Origin: Branchiostoma floridae
Taxonomy: Eukaryota; Chordata; Leptocardii; Amphioxiformes; Branchiostomatidae
NCBI RefSeq assembly: GCF_000003815.2
Contig: NC_049983.1
Span: forward strand, 3,976,706-4,040,705
Direction of reading: 5' to 3'
Length of the DNA stretch: 64,000 nt
Of this stretch, positions 44,723 to 59,300 are shown piece after piece. The stretch's first letter is position 1; each line of letters begins with the position of its first letter. Both the position numbers and the translations under genes were made by a program. The notes below the pieces were generated by a model. That model saw only the letters and a program-made list of their open reading frames with translations, ran no database searches and was not told the origin of the DNA.

Positions 44723-46389
44723 ACACATTTCATTTAAAGGCATACTACGGGATTTTTGAACAAAACAAAAAGTAGCTTTTCCCACTTTTTCTTTACATTG
44801 TTAGCTCAATCAACCCTATAGCATTGCATACCAATATTCATGGAGAGATGCTGCGACATCAATGCACCACATTATGATGTATAAAAATTGTGATCTTCCA
44901 AGAAACAGATGGGCACAGGCTGGTTACTGCCTCTGTGTGTTGTTGTTTCTTGCTTATCAGCCTGGCTTCCCAGTGGGGGGCCAGTTGACAGTTCCTCTGA
45001 GTACAGTAGACTAGCTTTCTGTACAAGGTTTCTTACAGTTTTGAAGGGAATATGACCTTAGCTTGTTGATATCCTACAAAATAGACTAATAAGTTCATGA
45101 TTATATGCTTTTTAGAATGATTAGATGTAGGTGTTTCCAAAGAAGATCTCCATTGTGTTCTTTATCTGCAGTCTGCCATGCATGTGCTAACTGATTACCC
45201 CACCCCGGGGGACCTACCGGTGGCAAGCAAGACCTGGAGGGTCTAACTTGGGGGGACACAAGGTTACAGGGTGCCTAGAGCGGAATGTTTGTAGGCTAAT
45301 CCTTTACGTTGCAAACGTGAAATATTATAAATAATGACACAAAAGTGTCAAAAAGTGACAAAAAGTAGTAGTAAATCTGATATTTCTTAATTCTAGAATA
45401 TTTCAAATTTGAGCGCAAAAAACTGCGTAGTATGCCTTTAACAGTTTCAGAGTAAATCAATGATGCACACTTGCCCTCATAGTGATATCCTATTGTTCTG
45501 TCGTTTGCTTGTAGGCATTTCGTTGATTAGTCTCACATTTGAAATATCGGAACACACTTCTGATGTATCTTCAGCAGTTCTGATAGATTGGAGAGCGAAT
45601 CTTCCAGAGATTGTACCACAGACTTGCGTTTATGGTTTGCATTTTCACACAAATTTGTGTATTTTTGTTCAAGTTTAGTTACTAACGCATTATGGCAAAG
45701 ATTAAAAGTATCATGAGATGACTTAAAGCGCAAATTGACTGTCATTGTACTTCTGTTGTACATGTAAAAATAAAAGAAAGTGTATTACAGACATGCAATG
45801 CTTTCTTTTTCAAAAAATGCCTCTGTCATATTCTTCTATTTTTTTCGAATTGTTCTATTTGCAACTCTACTCTTTGATTTTCTATTATCGCCGGCAGCTG
45901 TGTTGGCATCTGTCTTATGAAGTTTTTTTATTCAATTGACTGTTGCAGGCATTTAAAAGGTTGCACAGAATAAAAAGGAAGCAGACTTGTCTTAGCTCAA
46001 TGCCAAGTATGAGGAGTTAAGGGTGATGCAGTAAGACCGAAGGCTAAATAGAATTAGAACCAGATACGTATACTGTCCGTGTCAACTGTTTATGATTTGC
46101 AAAGGGTAGTGTTACTTTCTTTTTAGCATATTCAACACTGAACCATGAATAAACAATCGGGGAACATTCCGGATTCCAAACTTGGCACAAAGAGATGGGA
46201 ATATCAAATTTGGTATATCATATTTCCTTTATTTCTGCATAAATTTCAATGTTTTATACATCAATAGTAAGCTTCTGTGATTCCCTTTCCTATGGTATCA
46301 AACTTATCATGATTGTGAACTCATGATACGAGCACTGTTACTTATTCAATACCACTGAGGTTTTGAGCGTTCCATAATCAGTGCCCATA
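44723..46389. other. No gene assigned
   Basis: A minus-strand open frame at 45533-45763 encodes NLCHNALVTKLEQKYTNL and VVQSLEDSLSNLSELL, leucine-rich and predicted helical. It could be a stray coiled-coil exon (for example from a TRIM-like protein) but no partner exons were found. The rest is AT-rich and unassigned. Confidence 0.35.
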
Positions 46390-46600
46390 TTGTGCTGACT
46401 CACATTCACACACAGGCAGACAAACCTGTCCTTGGTGCTGACTCACATTCACACTGCTGAAAAACGTCCTCAAACACAGTACCTCCATTTAATGTCCTGT
46501 CCGATGTACGTTCCTAACCCAAGCTATCAGGTACTTATTTTCACCCAAGTAGAATGAGGACATTGGTGTAAACATCGGTGTAAAAAATAGTCCATTCTAG
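46390..46600. repeat. Minisatellite unit plus SINE fragment
   Basis: 46390-46455 repeats the TGCTGACTCACATTCACAC unit of the array at 5035. 46480-46600 resembles the SINE body (TTTAATGTCCTGTCCGA, ACCCAAGTAGAATGAGGACA) in the same orientation as 14700-14780. Confidence 0.6.
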
Positions 46601-46974
46601 GCTATCTTCTTTCGGGAATATTGTCTACATACATACAAAGCAAACATTTTACAGACACCAACTTAGTGCAAAATGGATATATTTTACCAGCCATCATTTT
46701 TTACTGTTAGGTTTGTTAGGGCCAAACAAATTACCATAGCGCAAAGTTATCTCCAAAACAATTCTCCTTGTCTATCAAATTGATCTTGATTGTAGGTACG
46801 CAGACGTAAAGAAAAACAAATTATTAAAACCTCATCTTTTTAAAGAAGGCTATTGTAGCATTTCATTAATCATGAAAATCAGTCCCTGATTTGCATCAAT
46901 TATATCTATATACAGTGTCACATAATAGGTACACATTCTTTTGATAAAACTAGTTTCAACGAAAATATATCATG

Positions 46975-47095
46975 TCTAAGGAAAAGAGACAAAAACTGCA
47001 GTACCAAGGTCACACACCAGGAGGACCAAACTGACCTTGATCATCTACTAATCTATATACAAAATCTAGAGGTTTGACGTTATGCAAAATCAGAA
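46975..47095 (-). repeat. R1 repeat fragment, reverse
   Basis: CTGCAGTACCAAGGTCACAC, a GACCTTGATCATCTACTAAT block and a short CACA end resemble the left third of R1 in reverse, just 3' of the VWDE-like gene. Confidence 0.5.
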
Positions 47096-47154
47096 AATAC
47101 ACAAACACACAGCACACTAAAAACAATAACTTTCCTTTTTCATGGAGGCGAATA

Positions 47155-47399
47155 TCACCAAGCCATAGGAGGCTCTACAAAATCTTGCTTATTTCTGCTG
47201 CTCTGTTGCCTGTTGGTCATTGGAAGCTGGGTGTGGTCAACTGCGTCCACTTTGTTTTGTTTCTTTTGCTGACCGCTGTGCTTGATATACCAGCAGATCA
47301 ATGTCACCACGATGGCGATGAGAGTAACAGCACAGCCGGCACAAACCAGTGTCAGGTACAGCGGCTCGTGGTACCATGGAGTTGTCGGTCCGTCTTTGA
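47155..47399 (-). CDS. vwde: Last exon: transmembrane helix and cytoplasmic tail
   Basis: Acceptor TATCTTCACAG; stop TGA at 47157-47155. Encodes [16 protein letters not shown], a hydrophobic helix [20 protein letters not shown], a basic stop [13 protein letters not shown] and a tail of about 45 residues ending VEPPMAW. This predicts a type I membrane protein. The phase-1 join to the SEA exon reads in frame. Confidence 0.85.
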
Positions 47400-50300
47400 C
47401 TGTGAAGATATGAGTTGGTGGGAATTGGTGATATTAATGTATTATTAAACATAACGCTAATTCACCTTTATCCGTGGGGTAACCTATATCCGTTGTTACA
47501 TCAAACTGCAACATTTTCAAATATTGGGGTCTGTTGTTGCATCGAACTGAAATGTTTTAGTTCAAATGTACCGTCCATCGACTTGGTATCCTCAAATGGC
47601 TCCTGTGTTTAAAAACAACGGATATAGGTGAACTTTCGTTACTATTAGAGTTGCTTAGGTTACTGCCAGAAAAGAAAAGCGGAAAAGAGATGAAATGATA
47701 CAACATTTGAGCGACATGTATGTTAACATACGTGATGTCTGTATACTCAAATTCGTAAACCAAACCCCATAAATGTATATATCTTTCGCAATGTAACCCT
47801 TTATATTGTTGACTGTGTATTGTCCAGTTACAAGGGCTAGCCCTTGATATTAGCTTCCGGGTGGATAGGCAGACTTAAGTTTCTCTATATCCAAATAAAA
47901 CTAATAAAATTAAAGCACTGAACTTCAGATTGAATTCTTTGTACCAACCAAGTATTCGTCCAACTTAAGTTTAGGTGACCTTCTGTCACCCTCCTAAGGG
48001 CAATCCTAACTAGCGTACGTTGCATTGCAGTTCTGGGTGCCGCAGTTTTGAAAGAAATTTGATTAATCATCACACACGCACATAGTACATGATAGACTTA
48101 CCGACTTCTGAAACTGTCAAAGACGATGGCACGATTGTGACTTGCGCTGAACCAAAGGTGTTGTCACTTATATTCCCGTAGAACGCCTCTGTGACCATAC
48201 TGACGGAGGCGGGACCCTGGGATAGGTAGATGTCAAACCGGACGATGACGCTTCCTTCCCGGAAGGACGTGATCTTAACTCCCTTGCACCGTCCACTGAG
48301 GCTACTGGCCTCAAAATGTTCACTCAGCTGAAGAGAAAGACAAGATATTTGATATGCCTTGATGCCACATAACGCTGGTAACATATATCTGTTATTTAGA
48401 AGCACATGGTATCTAGCGATATTAATTGGACAGATGTGAGATGGTAGTTTAAAGCTGTAATATTTCGAAAATGTTGTAGTTTGATATATTAACGGAAATA
48501 GGTTACAAGAATATTTGAACATATCGCTGTTTGATATGATAGCGGTGATAGGTAAACAACGACAAAGGTGAACAGAGAACTCAGAATATGTGCATTTTAA
48601 CTGAGTGTACAGTAAGCATGTGATTCTAGTAAGCAGAATTAAACTTTAATTCGAATACAAGAAACTGGGCTTACCCACATTTTAGACTGATCGAGTCCAG
48701 TGAACTTTACCATAAACTAATAGAATATCAAATGTATTTTCTGCTTTAGAGCAGAGTAGAAGACCTACTGTTACTCAAATTTGGTTGATATTCCAATCCA
48801 TTAAAGGGAGCGCTAAGGGAAAACACTCTTACTGCATTCTCAACAACCGAGGCCGTCCTCCGAAATTCCTCAGATTCTGGATCATCCAACTTTGCTGTGA
48901 AGCGCTGCTGCACGCCACCGATTTCCACAATGGTCAGTTCAGCTTCATATGTGAGTGATTCTGATAGATATATGACAAACATGATAGAACCAAATGTTGT
49001 AAGCTACTTATTACATACATCTGCTGTAGGGCAAAATGAGCCCGCAGTAACAAGGAAACGTTTACTTCTGCATCATTGACGTGGTAGTTATTGCAATAAA
49101 CTTTCGATTGTTATTGTAGTGTTTGAACACTTACATATATGTGCCCTGTAAAAGTGTCAAAGCGAATTAATTACCACTGATTTCTGAATTGAAAGATGCG
49201 TCGTCATCTTTTATATATCTATTTGATTGATATGAAATATGTGAGGTAGATAGCATGGAACAACATTTTTACCTCTGCATGTGTCCTTAGTTCCGACGAT
49301 CGCAAAGTAGTACCCTTCAGCACATTGGCAAATGTAGGTTCCTCCACTCTCCGTACATTCCTGGTGTTCAAGCGTACATGGAGTTGACCTACAGTCATCG
49401 CCGATTGCTTTGAAAAAAAAAAATGTATCAAAACTCCCTGAATATCTAAATATTCTGGAAAACACGACTATGCAGTTGCAACAAACATGATAGTTCTTGG
49501 TCGAATGTATGCCATAAATAGAATAAGACGTAAAATGTAAAATTTCAAAACAATATTTATAATTCTTCCACATACCAGTAGACCGCTTTATTGGGGGGTC
49601 CGTCGGTGGAAGATCTGAAAAAGAACAAGATCTAGTATTGCGCCTAACATCAAGGCATCAAAGCAATTAAAGCATGTTTTTAAGATATGGGATCGCCGCT
49701 AAAACTAGAAGAGCTAAATGCATTTAATACATGTTCCATTTTTGATAATGCTTTTTGTAAATTGTCTTGTATGGTTTGAAAAAATACATTTGAAAATACA
49801 AGTGAACAGAAGGAAAGCGTACACTTACAGCATTCGTCTGTTTCGGGCATGTACCCAGGCGGACAGATACAGTAGTAACTTCCCTCAGTGTTGATGCAGA
49901 CATACGGGCACACGTCGTTGTCTAGGAGACACTCATCTACGTCTGGGTCGAAAAAAATGAATTATGATTGACTCTGAGGCAAAATTTATCGCATCCAAAG
50001 TATATGTATGGTGCTAGTATTGGATATATTTAATGGGGACTGGCAGCTGTTGGTGAATATTGCATCTTTTAGAAACTTGAAAGTTATGTAGCGTTGAGAA
50101 ACACCAAATACGTGTAGGCAATGTACTGATATGGTCGCGTGACAGGTGACGAATTGGTGGCCTAACCTTGACATGATGTCCCGCCGGCGCCGACCACGTA
50201 CCCGTCCATACAGGAACAATTGTAGCTGCCGGGGGTGTTGGTGCACTCATGACAGCCGTGGTTCGTCAGCCTACATTCGTCTATGTCTGAAAACCATTGT

Positions 50301-53300
50301 TGCGTTTCAGTTCAGTTCAGTTCATCCCCATCAAATAAATAAATTAAAAAAATCCCCATCAAGTATTGTTACGTTATAGAAATTATTCAAAATCATGATA
50401 AAAAACACTTTATAAAACACGGTTATCACCGATGGCAGGAAAGACGTAGGCATACCTTCCTCACAGTGTTTCCCAACCCAACCGCGGGCACACGAACATC
50501 TGTACTGGTTGACTCCGTCCTGACATTGGCCTCCATTCCGACAGGGGGAGCTGGCGCACTCGTTCACGTCTGCGATAGAGTTATACATCAGTTGCGATAT
50601 TATAAGTATCTGCCGAGAAGGTTATGTTTTCGGTACCATTTGATTGTGTGCGTGTGTCTGCGTGTACCTGTCTGTGTGTGTACGTGTTTGAGTGCTTGTA
50701 AATGAGATAACTCGAAAGTTTTGCATGGACTCGTAAGTTCGACTATGGACCTTCTAGTAACTTCCTATGGTACCACAGCAAGACTTTGAATTCCCATATG
50801 TCGTGTTCTATAATCATTATTTTTCAAGGTGAAATCGCTATTGAGCTCATAAAGAGCTATCTGGAAGGTTTTAGCCCCCAAACAACACCAGGGGTATTTT
50901 GCTGGAACTTTACAAGGGAATAACACTACAGAGGTGTTATCGGATCATCAAAATGTTAGGCATTAAGGTACCTGAAGTGATGATTGACATATAATGCTAA
51001 TGATACTAAATATACCAATCAGAATCAACTTTTCATGATAAATGAGTTCACAGCGCATTCGACGATAGGACATGAGACACATTACTAGGTTAGGTAAAAA
51101 GAAAGCACCATCAATGGATATCAATATCAATCATGCGCAAATAAAGACCTCATTATCATAGTTAATTGACATTCTCGATATGTGCATAATTAAGAAGAAA
51201 ACTAAAGGAAAGGCAAATACCGACGCCACTTAACAACAACATAAACACATAAAATGAATACCGTCACATGTCTTTCCGTCTGTGTTAAGTCCGTATCCTG
51301 CAGGACATCCACACATGTAGGACCCATTCATATTGGTACAGTAGTGGGAACAGTCATCCAGCTCTAAAGCACACTCATCCACATCTGTTCAAAAATTGGG
51401 AAAATACGGGATATTGAATCTTACATCAAATTGAAAAATTCCAATGATAAATATTTTGGCATTTGAAAACTGAACAGGAAAATATTATAATTGCATCCTT
51501 TAAATAGTACAGAAAAAATCGTATAGACAAGAGCATCCTGTCAATAGCCTCGAACTTAAAATTTTGATTGGGAAAAGTCTTACCTATGCAGTCATCGCCA
51601 ATCAACACGAACCCATCTGAACAGGTGCATTCGTATGTTCCGGGAAGGTTGTTACAGATGTACGGACAGTCATGAATACCAGACGTACATTCATTCATAT
51701 CTGTTCAATACAAGATATAGAACAAAATATTAATAATTCACATTCATCAGTAGCAGAAAATTCAATGTAAAATACAGCAAGTATATTCTTTCCTATAATG
51801 CTGAGTCAGTAAAATCTTACGATTTCTTTTATTCTAGTTCATACTATATTATAGTCGACCATAGGGAAGTCGATGTACTTTGTGTTTGGTCAATAAAAAG
51901 ATAACACTTAAACACGCATCTTTTACACGGTACATTATATATATGGCTAGAACTGTTGTATGCTTTTTGCATTGCGTCACATGCTACATAAGAATGTACT
52001 CGAAAGGCGTCACCTTCGCAGTCGTATCCATTCCCTACGTATCCCGTAGGACACCGTCCGCACGAGTAGCCCCCGTCCTCCAAGTTGATGCATGAAACCT
52101 CGGGAAAACACGGGTCTAGTGCGCACTTGTTGTCAGCACTCACGTCACACCGGGTACCGATGTATCCTTCCGCGCAGGTGCAATTGTAGCCATTCACGAG
52201 GTCAATACAGGTTCCGTTCACACACGGGCTGGACTGACATTCGTCCACCTCAGTTTCACACACGGCCCCGGTGTACCCAGGACACACGCATGCGTAGAAG
52301 CCCTGTCCGCGGGGCATGTCGGGATCGGGCACACAGGATCCTCCGTTCTCACACGGGCACGACATCGTGGTGAGGTGGAACGTCTGTTCGGACGTCGCGC
52401 CACACTCGTCTTCAACTGTGACGTTGATGGAAAAAGAGCTGACCCCATCTGCTGTCCAGTGCAAATGTCCGTTTGACTGTACGCTAACGCCAAGGTCATC
52501 TGACGATGTCATTCGGAAGGTCAAAGGTCTTCCCTCTGGGTCCTCTGCGGTCAAGGTCACCGTCAGATTCTCACCGACAAGTTTTTGAATAGTGGAGGGT
52601 GTCGTAAGCCTTGGGGCGACGTTAACTATGTAATAAGATAGATGTGGTAAATGCTTGGTGTATTTTGATATTAAGATGTACATTGTTGAAAATATAAAAG
52701 GATACTCTATCTAGGGCTGTCTAGGTGACCCCTACATGTGTCTGTATTGACCCTGACTTTTCGCTGTATATCGCTATGGATACCACTGTAGACAATATAT
52801 ACGATACAATTTTAGATTACTTATAACATAATATGGTAGTCTTTATGTACTTAAATGTCGTTATTGATTTTCATCCTGTCCATGTCAAAAATCCACTTGA
52901 AATTGCCTTTATATCTGTCTGTCCCTAGTTGGGATAGTTGTGCGTGCTGATGAACAGCCAAACCAATAACTAAAATAAAAAAGGCAAAATGATCTACACG
53001 AATTCAACGCCACTTGCATATTTGTTCCTCAAGCTTGACCAAAACACCACTTTGTATGTAACTAAGACTTATGTTAGCCCTTTTTGTTATGTTAATTAGA
53101 TTGTTACACTATATCAAAGACTTGTATAAGCCCTTGTTGTTATGTTGATTAGGATGTTAAGTCTTATTCTATACACCTATTTTGTACTTTGTGTAATAGC
53201 CGTTGCCATACATTGTATAATGTACAATTGTCGTACAATAAATTTGTTCTTCTTCTTCTGTATTTGGTCTTTTTGTGCAACACTGAAAAGAAAAAAACAC

Positions 53301-56300
53301 ATACAGACGCTTCTAAGAATACTTGTGTATCCAAATATATTGACTGGTACCTTGTCGATGTGACCACGTTGAATTGGAAAGCGCAGGCAAACACTGCTGA
53401 CACCAGTCGTTTGGATTTGCCTCACCATCCCTGAAACAGTGTCCCCGAATGATGCAGGTGTTGGGCTGTTGGATAGAAAAGGCATAAGCACGGCATGATT
53501 AGTCTTGATTTGGTTTAAGCTACTCATACACAATGTCATTCCCCTAGACTCGCCCCTGAGGCGTTGCCAAAAACATTAAGATAATTTATAATCCACACAA
53601 CTGATTTGATTACGTATAGTATACAATCAGATATGTTCAACTATTCTTGACAATCAGTTTCTACTTGTCAACTTCCTGATATAGATGCAATATAGCCATT
53701 GTTAAGTAAATTTAGAAACACATTAACAATAAGTACATGCAGAAGTATTGTATGATTGTTTCCATCGAACCGTAATAACAGAATGATAATAATAACAATA
53801 AGAAGAAGAAGATACAAGCAATACAGTATGTTTTCCCTACTGGAAATGTAATTATATATACAGTGAATTAGAACGTACCCGCCACGTACAGTCCCCTCCC
53901 TGAGTACACTCCTGACAGACGGAGTCGTACACGGTGAAGAACAACTCCTCACTGAACCGTTCTCCATCGTTACTAACGGACACCAGCATCCCATGAGCCA
54001 CCGCGCCTTCTTTAGTGTCAGGTGTCCCGTCCCGTACAGGAGACCTGGGGAGGGCGCACGACACCTCCCCAAAACTGCGGAACGTCGCCTCGGACCGGCC
54101 GCTGGTGTTGGCTTGAGTCTTTACTCCATCCTGTATCTAATGAACCAAGAATATGGAAGAGCCATCATAATTCTTATGGTGCACTTATTACAATGAAAGT
54201 GTAAGGACGGTGAATTTTGCCATGTGATGTAATTAGATTGAGTATTGACTATGTTATGAAATGAGGGGTTTGCATATATTAGCTAGACAGGTAAGCTCTG
54301 GTTGGCTGGCGAGAGCAGTAAACTTTCTTGCTAATTCGTGAATGCGTTTATCTCTACAACATTATTGGACACATGTATCATTTGTACATGTTAGTCTTGA
54401 AGCTTGTAGACTGTATAGACTGTATTGCAACACTTAGTCCCTATAATCCATGTGCTGTAACTAGACCAAGTATATTTGTAATTGTACACGTTGTACCAAT
54501 AAACCTGTTGATGTAGATATATGTAGTGATATCTGTTATATAAATACACGACTTATAGACAGTAATTATATCAGACTGTTTCGTCCTCTGGGTTTTCTGT
54601 TCCGTCCTCAATGAAAAGCTAATATAGACGCCAGGACACAAACATCTATCCATTACACAAGCAAACGAAGTGTAAACGATGATGCTTTGGAAATTTTAGT
54701 GTGCTACACAGAATAACGGTTATGAAAAAAAAAGATATAGAAATCAAACGAACCTGAACTTGAGTAACTCTACAGGTCAGGTTCTCCGAGTTCACCACGG
54801 GTTCGGCGAAGAAAGACGTCTTCATACAGGGCCGACTCCTGACGTCACACAGCCCGTCCGAGGGGAGTTCCAGCGCGACTGGAGGCCTGCCGATCTGTAT
54901 GGAGCAGTCTGCAGACGTGTAACCATGGTTACACTCACACGTGCTGTTCACACACCGGCCTTGGTTACTACACTGGCGCGGACACAGGTTCTCCGTGATG
55001 AAGGCTGGAGGCACCGCTGTGCCGTTCTCGTTGGTCTCGTACAGACTGACATTGTTGTAGGCCTTTTCGGCACATTCTGCCTGAATCTGTTGCACAATGA
55101 TGTCAATATACTGGAAATCTTCCGTTACCTGGAAAAAGTTTACATCCATCAGTATGTGGTCAGGTCCATACTACCTTACTAATACTTCGGTCAGATTTGA
55201 ACCGATGCTCGTAGGGGGTATAGCCCCAGCCGCAAAGGAGACCAGTGGTCCGCCTGAAGTACCTCAAAGTGGTTTCAAGATTAGCTTACGACGGTTATTT
55301 CTTACTGCGTCGCGGGTTGGTGGAAACTCCGGTTTAAACCCAGGGCCCGGTCATGCCAAAAATAGCCCGGTAATCGCAGGGTGTTGCACGAAACCACATA
55401 GAGGTCAGGACCTAAGGTGACAAAACCAGCATGTGAACTACAGGGCAGAGCCCCTTCTTCCAATTGTGACCAAAGAATAACTTTTATATATTACCATCCA
55501 ATAAATCACTTTGGCAGGGAGGCATTAGGAAAATATTAGGGTTAGACTCACTTTTACATCCGCCATGCAGAAGTCCACTCCAGAGAAGATGTCCACACCG
55601 TACACATCCCGACAGTCTTCAGCGATGGTCAAGTTCAAGATTCCCCCTTGACACTTCTCCATGGCTTCCTCCTCTGTTATTCCTCTGTTGGGGGTAGGCC
55701 ACATACTGTTGACAACCGGTTCCGAGTTTAAGGCGTAGTCGAACTCGTATTGCGTCGTGTCGACGTCGTCGTTGTACAAATCCGGGTCGTCTTCGATGCT
55801 ATCTAGATCCCTCTTCCTTCTCCTTGCGCAGTTCCGGATTTTTACCTCTTGGTATGGTTGAATGGTGTTGAAAACGGCGTTCAGGGGGTTAGATTTGCGA
55901 GTTTTAGTCGGGCTACACTCTACTCTGTTCCCCTCCCCACACGTGCAGAACTCGGACTCAGACACGGGGCTGCTGACCTCGTCTATACACTCCACGTCGA
56001 ACAGACTCTGTCCGGGCTGAATTCTGTAAATACAATAACGGACATGGAAATTGGAAATCACCAATCCACAAATAAAGGATGTTCTTGTTTACAAAGAGCA
56101 GTTTCAACTGCTTAAAAGCCACTTACCACAAAACACACGAAGCTTACTGCTTCAATCCGGATAGTGTATATACCCGTTCAATTACGGTGTACTCTTTAAA
56201 GGAGGATTTGAGAGTAAAGGGAATTCTTATGGTTCTGAAGACAATATTTCCTGAATTTAAAAGGATGCTGTACCAGCAACTTTACAATGACTTTGAAGCG

Positions 56301-59300
56301 ATGGCATTATACAGCATCAATATTCTGCATTTTAAATTATCCATTTTGTTTTAAGTCTATGATGAAATTTTGAAAAGTTACAGTTGTATTTATTCACAAG
56401 TGGTACTTCAGTACGTACTCACCGCCAAGTATAGGAGAAGTCTCTGTGCCAGTCCGGCCAGATGTGGTGAGTAGAAATGGTACCGTCCGGCATCATGGCA
56501 TCGTTGGCAGGGTCACCATCGAAGGTCCCACAGAGCCCTTCGGTGAACCCCTTATCTATCCCCGGCGCGTGGACACGCAGGGTGACGAAACCAGAACCTA
56601 TGACTTCCAAGAACGCACCAGAAGGCATCGTAACCTGCAAAGGTATCAACGATTTCTTTGATTGATGTTTTAGAACTATCTTGTACACAGAAATCTTGCA
56701 GTCACCTGCGCTGCAGCCGACCGATGATGATGTACACATTGGAGGATCCATAAGCCTTTCGAGGTATTCACAATCTAATATACGGTCCATGCCTGTCTTT
56801 ACTTACCCTGATGTACCGCCCATTCCTGTCCTGGCTGACTACAACGCCCGGAGATAGAGGCCCTCCTGTAGCTGTTTTGTACTGAATCATTGGTGAAGTC
56901 CTGTGGCAGTAGTCGACGATCACGACGTCGTTCCCCTCGCGGATAGCCGCTCCACAGTTACAGGAAATGTCGAAATCCCAACGGCAGCGTCTGTGTCGTG
57001 AATGGACCTAGATATTGCAGAGAGGATATCGAACGTATTATACGCATGTATCATTGTGAAAAGAAACTAAATAAACATGCTAATGATAGGGTCACATTTC
57101 CAAACCGGTGCCCGCGGCTTACCGGGGTGTTTGCGGAAACGAAAACAAAAGTGTGTATAAAGGGTGTTCAGCGGAGGGCAACGAAATTCATCCTCAGGCC
57201 CGTCATGTAGTTTCAGGGCACACATGTTAGTCCCTCAGAGAGTAAAATCATCTTCATTTGCCTCCTCATTTACACCACGACGTATCACAATTTGGAACGA
57301 ACTTGATGTTGAAACCAGATGGCTACAGCGACAAGCCCGTCCAAACAAATAGATAAATAAAAGACCTTGCACAAATTATGCTGGTGGCAAAAAGCTGCCT
57401 GACCGGATTTCGGTTTGAAAATGTGATCATGGCTTAAGGAGGGCATGGTACTCAGCAATACAGCTAAGTTTCAAACGTCTATGTAGGGCAGGGGCAAGTG
57501 GTTTACTACAAGCTTCCCAGTTTGGCCACCAATGACTTCCTTAACCTATGCCACTAATAACTATCATAATATGGAAGATTGAACAATGTAGTTAGAAGTG
57601 CCAATGGCAGAAATATAAATTTTGTTGGCTTGTCTAAATGCGAAACGGCAACATCCTTATTCCCACTTACCTCGAACTTTCGGCCAGGTTTTGTACTTCT
57701 GTAGAGAACGAATTCCCCAGGAAGTATCACGTGAATTTGTTTGAGCCAGTTCCTGAAAAAAAAGAGAACAGTTTTAAGTTTTGCTGTCGTTTTTGCTTAG
57801 TAAGAGCTCATCACTATTTTGACTCGGAAAATCGGTATTGCATACAATGGTATTACAAAATTGTGACGTAAAAGGTGAAAAGAGACAATACTTTTAGATC
57901 ATCCGTACACATTTGGGATTTCCCCGGCGCCATGTCTTAATAGTTTTTTTTTTTAAATATCATTTAAACGTTTATTTTAAATTCAGTTACACAACATATT
58001 TGTTACCCTAATACATACAACTCTAGTAATGTGTTCCACGTATTTATAAGTTTTATGATAATTTTTTTTCTTTTAGGGGTTCATATTTCAACTTAAAAAA
58101 ACTGCTCGTTATCTCTACCTAGTTGTCCTAATTTTCACCAGATTTATAGCCAAACGTGTTCCGAAATATGCTTATAGTTTGTGGCAGATACAGCCCCAGC
58201 GAGCCTGGAAGAAAGAAATAATATAGAATTGCACGTACCCTGTAAGCTCGTCGAAGGTAATGCCGTGGGGGTCACCGGAGTACGTGCAAGTAGCCTCGAT
58301 GGAATCAATTGTTCGAACCTGACCATGATGAATGTGTATATTTCATTGTGAGTATCATCTGTACTTTGAGATGACTATGAATATACATTTAGATCTTTTC
58401 ATGTGAAGCAGTGACATGATTTATGAGCGACCAGTGGGTCAATTTGAGTGAATACATCATTTCAGAACTTTTGAAAGACGTACCTGAATGTTGAACTCTG
58501 GTGTGTAGCCATGGAAGATGTGAGGAATGTTGAACGTGACCGGGGAGTGGGTGATCTTCCCAAAGTTGATGAGCATATGCTTGTCTCCGTCCCACTGGCC
58601 ATCTTTTACGGCAACCAAGATGGCCTCTCCTTTCAACCTGTGTTCTGTGTCTGACCACCTGTCCGCGTAAAACCTCACGTGACAACGCTGAGACATGCAG
58701 ACGTCGTCGTCGTTTGCGTCGAATGCCAAGGGAACGTCTACGTAACACTGCCCCGCCCTTTGCGCCCCACCTCTACAGACGAACGGGACGGTACTGTTGA
58801 GCTCCAGCTTGTAGTACTCAGCCGACTCCTCGATCACGACAACGTCTTCTGCCTGATGAGCGGACATGAAAAAAAAGTGCATGTTCTGTGCGTACTTGCC
58901 TTTGCTGTCATTATGAATTTCTTATGACTTTAGGAAGGAAGGAAATGTTTTTTAAAAGTTGCATATAGGAAATGGTGTTACCTCAATTCCTGCCCAGTAG
59001 GAGTTGCTTTGACGCCACTCACTTTTCACTTCGGGAGTTTCTTCCCAGTACGACCTCACTTGACAGGAAACCTTAGGGGGAGACGCAGAACTCCAGTTAG
59101 AATCTCTGAGTAAATGTTTGATAGACAATAAAACGTCAGCAGGTAATATTAACTAGTTGTGCAAGAAAACTCCAATATGAAGTAATCAAAGTGAAATATG
59201 ATTTTCTTTTTAGTTTTCTTTTGAACAGAGACAAAGACAATGTGGCACTGCATTAAAGTTGGTAACTTTATTTAACAGTGCCACATACAAAGAATGATAC

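Noticed and set aside
44422..44733. Cysteine/valine-rich minus-strand peptide
   Set aside because: Encoded by a CA microsatellite; no real protein signal.
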